DNA of 64,000 bases from positions 1-64,000 of the forward strand of contig JAEUIU010000020.1 in assembly GCA_016795065.1 (NCBI GenBank), in the 5' to 3' direction. The translations under genes and the position numbers were made by a program. Positions 61,293 through 64,000 of this stretch are shown here, piece after piece. Below the pieces are notes generated by a model that saw nothing but the letters and a program-made list of their open reading frames with translations, ran no database searches and was not told where the DNA came from. Every line of letters starts with the position of its first letter. Within the stretch, counting starts at the first letter, position 1. This stretch comes from Phycisphaerae bacterium. Its GTDB lineage: Bacteria; Planctomycetota; Phycisphaerae; Phycisphaerales; SM1A02.

Positions 61293-62852
61293 GTGGCGGC
61301 GAAGACCCGACGCGAAAACAATCCGGAACGTCCAGCCCGCAAGAGCTCGACGCACAAACCAACCGCACCTGCTCGCAGCGCCAAGAGCGCCGAGCTGAAT
61401 GGCAAGAGCCACCACAATGGCCATGGACGCGAGGCGACAGCCGTCGCCTCGCGAATCACCATGCCCATGTCGGTCGACCTGCGCAAGCACTTCGTGCTCG
61501 ACACGAACGTGCTGTTGCACAATCCAAATGCCATCTTCAAGTTCGAGGAGCACGAGGTCGTCATTCCGCTGACGGTGATCGAAGAGCTCGACACCTTCAA
61601 AAAGAACAACGACGAGCGCGGCCGCAACGCACGGGCCGTGATTCGCGCGTTGGACAAGCTGCGCGGCGAAGGGGCGCTCTTTGAGGGCGTCGTCTGGAAC
61701 GAGCAGGGCGGTTCGATCCGAATCGACCGCGGCGACTTGGCCCTGCCGCACGGACTCGACGCCGACAAGCCCGACAACCGGATCCTCGCCGTCGCGCACG
61801 TCATGCACGCGAGCGGCAAGCGGACCATCTTCATCACCAAGGACATCAATGCCCGCGTCAAGGGCGACGCGTTAGGGATTCCCGCCGAGGACTTCGAACA
61901 CGATCACGTCGACACCGATTGGCTCTACACCGGTTACGTGAACATGGTCGTGCCCGGCGCGGTGATCGATGACCTCTATAACGAGCGACAGCTCTCGGTC
62001 GATGTCCTCACCGGCATTCCGGTGCGGCTGAGCAACGGAACGGACCGCGCCTCCCTCGATCCGATCCCCAATCAGTTCGTCGTCCTCCAGAACGCCGACG
62101 ACGATTCCCACACCGGGCTCGCCCGCGTCCTCGCCGACACGGGGCACCTCATTCCGGTGACCGGGCCGCGCAAGCCCGTGTACGGAGTTATGGCCCGAAA
62201 TCTCCAGCAGACGATGGCCCTGGATCTTCTCCTCGATGACGAGGTCAAGATCGTTTCGCTCATCGGCCCGGCCGGCACCGGCAAGACGCTTCTCGCCCTT
62301 GCGGCGGGACTCCAGAAGACGCTAAAGGAAGAGCGCTACGACAAGCTTCTCACCGCACGACCGATCATGCCGTTAGGCCGTGACATCGGTTACCTGCCCG
62401 GCGACAAGGACGAGAAGCTCTCGATGTGGATGCAGCCGGTTTTCGACAACCTGGCCTATCTCCTGTCGACGCGCGGCACCCACAGCCGCGACGACGCCGA
62501 CTCGAAGTCGGCCGAGCAGCGGATGGACCAACTGATGGCCAGCGGCAAGGTGATCCTCGAGCCGCTGACCTACATCCGTGGCCGCAGCCTGCCGCACCAG
62601 TTCTTCGTCGTCGACGAGGCCCAGAACCTTTCGCCGCACGAGGTGAAGACGATCGTCTCACGCGTCGGCGACGGCACGAAGATCGTCCTCTGCGGAGACA
62701 TTCTCCAAATCGACAATCCCTACCTCGACAGCGCCAGCAACGGTCTCTCGCACCTTATCGAACGGATGAAGGGCCAGCGGATCGCCGGGCATGTCACGCT
62801 GTCGAAGACCGAGCGAAGCGATCTGGCGAGCTTGGCGGCGGAGGTTTTGTAG
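61293..62852 (+). CDS. PhoH-family ATPase with N-terminal PIN domain (PhoH2-type)
   Basis: The 519-residue protein combines a PIN nuclease-like domain (about 62-230; FVLDTNVLLHNP, VIEELDTFKK, KPDNRILAVAHVM, TKDINARVK) with a PhoH helicase/ATPase domain (about 300-515; Walker A GPAGTGKT near 327, Walker B FFVVDEAQN, TRPIMPLGRDIGYLPGD-like element). PhoH2 proteins are proposed to unwind and cleave RNA. The start is GTG 61293 because AGGAGG lies 6 nt upstream. The first 50 residues are basic and low-complexity. Confidence 0.93.
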   Translation: MAAKTRRENNPERPARKSSTHKPTAPARSAKSAELNGKSHHNGHGREATAVASRITMPMSVDLRKHFVLDTNVLLHNPNAIFKFEEHEVVIPLTVIEELDTFKKNNDERGRNARAVIRALDKLRGEGALFEGVVWNEQGGSIRIDRGDLALPHGLDADKPDNRILAVAHVMHASGKRTIFITKDINARVKGDALGIPAEDFEHDHVDTDWLYTGYVNMVVPGAVIDDLYNERQLSVDVLTGIPVRLSNGTDRASLDPIPNQFVVLQNADDDSHTGLARVLADTGHLIPVTGPRKPVYGVMARNLQQTMALDLLLDDEVKIVSLIGPAGTGKTLLALAAGLQKTLKEERYDKLLTARPIMPLGRDIGYLPGDKDEKLSMWMQPVFDNLAYLLSTRGTHSRDDADSKSAEQRMDQLMASGKVILEPLTYIRGRSLPHQFFVVDEAQNLSPHEVKTIVSRVGDGTKIVLCGDILQIDNPYLDSASNGLSHLIERMKGQRIAGHVTLSKTERSDLASLAAEVL

Positions 62853-63174
62853 CGGGTTGTGGCCGGATCTCGGGTGAGGTTCTGACGCCCACGTTCACCG
62901 CAGAGGTGTGGAGGACGCAGCGGTTGGAAGGAGGAGGGGGAGAGGGGTGGTGGGTTTGGTGCGATCCGTGCGGCGCTTCAAGGCCGCTCTCCCCCGACGC
63001 GCAGCGGTGGGGGCGATGTCATGAGCTCGTCGAATGGCAGAGGGGGCTTGGCGGGGTCTGAGATCGATCGAGGATACGGGAGTCGATGCGGGTTGGCGGC
63101 CGCTGATGGTCATCGTTCGATCTCACGCGGTTGCGTCGTATTTCCATTGCGGGGTTGACGTGCCAGCGCCTTGA
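62853..63174. other. Gene-poor stretch with a purine-rich G tract
   Basis: No convincing coding frame is seen. Positions about 62922-62957 carry at least four runs of G on the plus strand (GGTTGGAAGGAGGAGGGGGA, then GAGGGGTGGTGGG), a candidate G-quadruplex. Confidence 0.45.
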
Positions 63175-63408
63175 GGCCATTCTGTCGATGGGCTGGTAGG
63201 TGCCTGGGGACCCTGTCCTACCTTCCTCCAGGGCGGAAGCGAATCGCAAGGGCTTCAGTTCGAAGGTGCGGAACCGGCGTCGATGTCGCCCTTCGCGCTT
63301 GCGGGCATGTTCGGCTTCTCGAACCTCGAGGAGTTTGCGATCTGGCTTGGGCAATTGCCCGAACCGGCTCGAGCGCTCATCCTCGCAAATCTCGGAGGTG
63401 CGGCATGA
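63175..63408 (+). pseudogene. 3' remnant of a dockerin-type secreted protein gene
   Basis: A 77-codon open frame after an in-frame TGA at 63172 begins with VDGLVGAWGPCPT, resembling the end of a dockerin-like repeat. It continues through a Gly/Ser/Glu linker to MSPFALAGMFGFSNLEEFAI, then WLGQLPEPARALILANLGG. Upstream in the same frame lies GVDVPAP, which may be a decayed EF-hand. The last codons overlap the next gene by 4 nt (ATGA). It could be a decayed gene end, or a small gene starting at ATG 63283 (41 residues). The tail's function is unknown. Confidence 0.45.
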
Positions 63409-64000
63409 ACGTCCGTTCCCAGCCTCGTACCACGCTGACGCTTCTATCGGTCGCCTTCCTGGTAGCAGCCGCTTGCCGCACGGCCTTCAGCCAGTGCGGC
63501 TACGAGGCGGAGGTGTTGCCGTGGCCGCCGGGGTACCACTTGGTCCTTCCGTCGGACATGAACGAGTCGGGTGTCGTGGTGGGCCAGCGAAAGGTGCAGG
63601 GCGGGTCGCTCCAGATCAGCGCGTTCCGCTGGACCGCGGAGGAAGGCTATGTCACCCTGCCGCCTCCGCCGCAAGGGGCCGCCGAGTGGGAAGCGACGGA
63701 CATCGACGCGTTCGGGACGATCGTGGGGCTGGCGGATCTGCCCGGCAATCCCTCATGGTTCCAGATCGTCCGTTGGCCGGTCGGGGGAGGCGTGGAGTTG
63801 CTCTCGCCAGCGAATTCCGCACTCAGTTACAGCAACTACGCCGTTCTCGCCGACGGCTCAATTGTTGGGACCATCTCCAACGGCCCCAACGGACAGTTTC
63901 CGCGACCGTTCTGGTGGCGGGACGGGGGATTCCTGTCCATACCTGAGCCGATCGGGTCGGCGGACGGGGGATTTCGTTGTGCCCACCCGACCGGCTGGGC
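63405..64000 (+). CDS. Exported HAF-repeat protein, 3' part cut off by the window edge
   Basis: About 198 residues are visible from ATG 63405, with GGAGG 6 nt upstream. A signal peptide (TTLTLLSVAFLVAAACRTAF) is followed by repeats of the HAF type, each with a DMNESGVVVGQ / DIDAFGTIVG turn and an AFRWT or IVRWP strand. HAF-repeat proteins are extracellular beta-propeller-like products of unknown role, frequent in planctomycetes. The frame is open to the window end. Start overlap with the upstream remnant is ATGA. Confidence 0.78.
   Translation, partial: MNVRSQPRTTLTLLSVAFLVAAACRTAFSQCGYEAEVLPWPPGYHLVLPSDMNESGVVVGQRKVQGGSLQISAFRWTAEEGYVTLPPPPQGAAEWEATDIDAFGTIVGLADLPGNPSWFQIVRWPVGGGVELLSPANSALSYSNYAVLADGSIVGTISNGPNGQFPRPFWWRDGGFLSIPEPIGSADGGFRCAHPTGW

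Noticed and set aside
63020-63160. Small frame starting at an ATG near 63020
   Set aside because: No Shine-Dalgarno, no recognisable composition, and the end falls in the decayed dockerin region.
1-64000. CRISPR arrays, toxin-antitoxin, restriction or other defence loci
   Set aside because: No spaced direct repeats or matching protein families were seen; the only direct repeat is the tRNA-Pro duplication.

Overview
The window looks like a chromosomal segment of a GC-rich planctomycete, most likely of the Phycisphaerae/Phycisphaerales type. The support is the style of its secreted proteins (paired EF-hand 'dockerin-like' repeats ending in LLGAWG or similar, PPC-like, C-type lectin, FG-GAP and HAF repeats), two ECF sigma factor/Ser-Thr kinase-TPR pairs, and many genes with no Shine-Dalgarno sequence. 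This is inference from protein style; no 16S gene is present.

Layout. 1-781: the 5' part of a tyrosine-recombinase integrase runs off the left edge and lies directly downstream of a tRNA-Val gene, so the left end is probably the inner edge of an integrated element. 851-11740: housekeeping block (GT2 glycosyltransferase, TatA, MltA-like transglycosylase, a zinc-ribbon membrane protein, ABC exporter pair, ProC, AccA, an H1-tailed DksA-like protein, LspA, TruB). 11764-12340: tRNA-Ser and tRNA-Pro, with a diverged second copy of the tRNA-Pro 3' end and its hairpin. 12385-24675: gene remnant, dockerin/PPC protein, ArsR-SRPBCC operon, a membrane-sensor/trehalose-6-phosphate synthase fusion, an OlsF-like double acyltransferase, an MFS carrier, an M28 peptidase and a PQQ-type sugar dehydrogenase with dockerin repeats. 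24768-28358: TerC, DUF1573 protein, phosphoesterase, TsaB.

28667-41213 is a signalling region. It holds an HTH-receiver protein, an HDOD-histidine kinase, a degenerate receiver-GAF protein and two paralogous ECF sigma/Ser-Thr kinase-TPR modules that flank a large lectin protein. 41235-46944 (all minus strand) has an FG-GAP protein, a Cys-rich ferritin-like lipoprotein, a third ECF sigma factor with a membrane partner, an AhpD-like protein, phosphatidylserine decarboxylase and a membrane-tethered HTH protein. 47107-62852 returns to core functions (MutY, DinB-like, PgpH-type HD phosphohydrolase, GatA/GatC, an RND efflux pair, ROK kinase, Nif3-like, PIN-PhoH). 62853-64000 has a gene-poor stretch, a dockerin-like 3' remnant and the start of a HAF-repeat protein.

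The most notable points are: the DksA-like domain that has lost its zinc ligands and gained a histone-H1-like tail; the trehalose synthase tethered to a HAMP-like sensor; apparent leaderless promoters where a TANNNT box sits 6-8 nt before the start codon; and the tRNA-Pro 3'-end duplication with a covarying hairpin. No CRISPR array, complete insertion sequence or recognisable defence system was seen.
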